From Plantibacter sp. PA-3-X8 (lineage in GTDB: Bacteria; Actinomycetota; Actinomycetes; Actinomycetales; Microbacteriaceae), in contig NZ_CP033107.1 in NCBI RefSeq assembly GCF_003856975.1, forward strand, positions 372,001-436,000: a DNA stretch of 64,000 nucleotides, in the 5' to 3' direction. This document shows, in pieces, positions 63,472 through 64,000 of the stretch; position 1 is the first letter of the stretch; each line of letters begins with the position of its first letter. The notes beneath the pieces were generated by a model. It was given only the letters and a program-made list of their open reading frames with translations. It was not told the origin of the DNA and searched no databases. A program made the translations under genes and the position numbers.

Positions 63472-64000
63472 ATGCAGTCGATTCGAAACCGCGCAGCAGG
63501 CCGTTCGGCCCGTCGCGCAGCGGCCCTCATCGCCGCAGCAGCCTCCCTCGCCCTCATCGCGACGGGGTGCGCCACCGGCGACTCCGCGGGATCAGGTGGT
63601 GGCGGCGGTGCCGCGGAGAGCATCACCTTCATCCCCAAGCAGCTCAACAACCCGTACACGGACGTCGTGCTCGGCGGCGGCAAGGACGGCGCGAAGGCGG
63701 CCGGCTTCAGCGCCACCGAGGTCGTCGGCCCGCTCGAGGCGAGCGCGTCCAGCCAGGTGTCGTTCATCAACGCCGAGACCCAGGCCGGCACGAACGTCAT
63801 CGTCATCGCGGCGAACGACCCCGACGCCGTCTGCCCCGCCCTCAAGGAGGCCCGTGACGGCGGCGCGAAGATCGTCGCGTTCGACTCCGACACCAGCAAG
63901 GACTGCCGCGACGTCTTCATCTCCCAGGTCGTCGCCAAGGACGTCGCCCTGATCCAGACGAAGCTCATCTCGGAGCAGATCGGCGGCTCGGGCGAGATCG
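63472..64000 (+). CDS. sugar-binding lipoprotein, rhamnose (RhaS)-like, N-terminal part
   Basis: The first 176 residues of a periplasmic-binding-type lipoprotein; the gene continues beyond the window. A basic N-terminus and hydrophobic core end in the lipobox LIATGC near residue 37. A Gly-rich linker and then ITFIPKQLNNPYTDVVLGGGKDGAKAAGF follow, which is more like RhaS than the AI-2 protein LsrB, with NVIVIAANDPDAVCPALKEARDGGAKIVAFDSDT as the ligand loop. ATG 63472 follows AAAGGAAC at 7 bases. Ligand assignment to L-rhamnose is inferred. Confidence 0.9.
   Translation, partial: MQSIRNRAAGRSARRAAALIAAAASLALIATGCATGDSAGSGGGGGAAESITFIPKQLNNPYTDVVLGGGKDGAKAAGFSATEVVGPLEASASSQVSFINAETQAGTNVIVIAANDPDAVCPALKEARDGGAKIVAFDSDTSKDCRDVFISQVVAKDVALIQTKLISEQIGGSGEI

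Overview
The window is very GC-rich, densely packed actinobacterial chromosome. Most coding starts either overlap the previous stop (ATGA or GTGA) or have a TAnnnT hexamer 6-7 bases upstream and no ribosome binding site, as expected for leaderless actinobacterial mRNAs. The gene set (complete hut tail with HutD, VanY-type carboxypeptidase, DHA2 efflux, GH1 with LacI, a rhamnose-type ABC transporter, DUF3054, DUF3072, DUF4287) fits a plant- or soil-associated member of the Microbacteriaceae. This is inferred from content; no rRNA or marker gene is present. I see no tRNA, rRNA, phage, insertion sequence or CRISPR array.

Region by region. 1-5.5 kb: histidine utilisation operon (hutU fragment, M20 amidohydrolase, hutF, hutI, hutD) with every junction translationally coupled. 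5.8-9.9 kb, minus strand: two FAD amine oxidases and an orphan peptide-type binding protein. 10-14.7 kb: glutamate dehydrogenase, an MFS carrier divergent from a GntR regulator, prephenate dehydratase. 15-21 kb: secreted hydrolase, VapBC pair, phosphoglucomutase, D,D-carboxypeptidase, esterase. 21-29.5 kb: DHA2 efflux, beta-glucosidase plus LacI regulator, orphan DNA methyltransferase, PPK2, small membrane and HEAT-repeat proteins. 29.5-39.4 kb: lipoate ligase, another FAD oxidase, lipase, CorA with a leader region, MarR-MFS pair, small membrane proteins. 39.6-43.1 kb: the conserved but poorly understood ATP-grasp / alpha-E / transglutaminase operon. 43.3-54 kb: assorted oxidoreductases, hydrolases and regulators, including a type II sulfide:quinone oxidoreductase and a TetR-DUF952 divergent pair. 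54-64 kb: NlpC/P60 protein, FitAB pair, LacI regulator, two-component system, and a rhamnose-type ABC transporter running off the right edge.

The histidine operon ends in glutamate (with formate or formamide chemistry depending on the M20 enzyme), and glutamate dehydrogenase plus amine oxidases nearby give the segment a nitrogen-scavenging flavour. Sugar uptake is represented by two LacI systems, each with a clear palindromic operator.

The most unusual non-coding feature is the number of intergenic palindromes: at least four families of 70-200 bp elements, each with conserved inverted ends around a variable centre, repeated across the window. They look like REPIN-type elements or mobile terminators. 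In several places they supply the stop codon or C-terminal residues of the adjacent gene. Other points of note are a triplicated 14-residue unit in the CorA stalk helix, a G10 tract acting as the Shine-Dalgarno of a HEAT-repeat gene, and a short tandem array between the ATP-grasp operon and the gene behind it.
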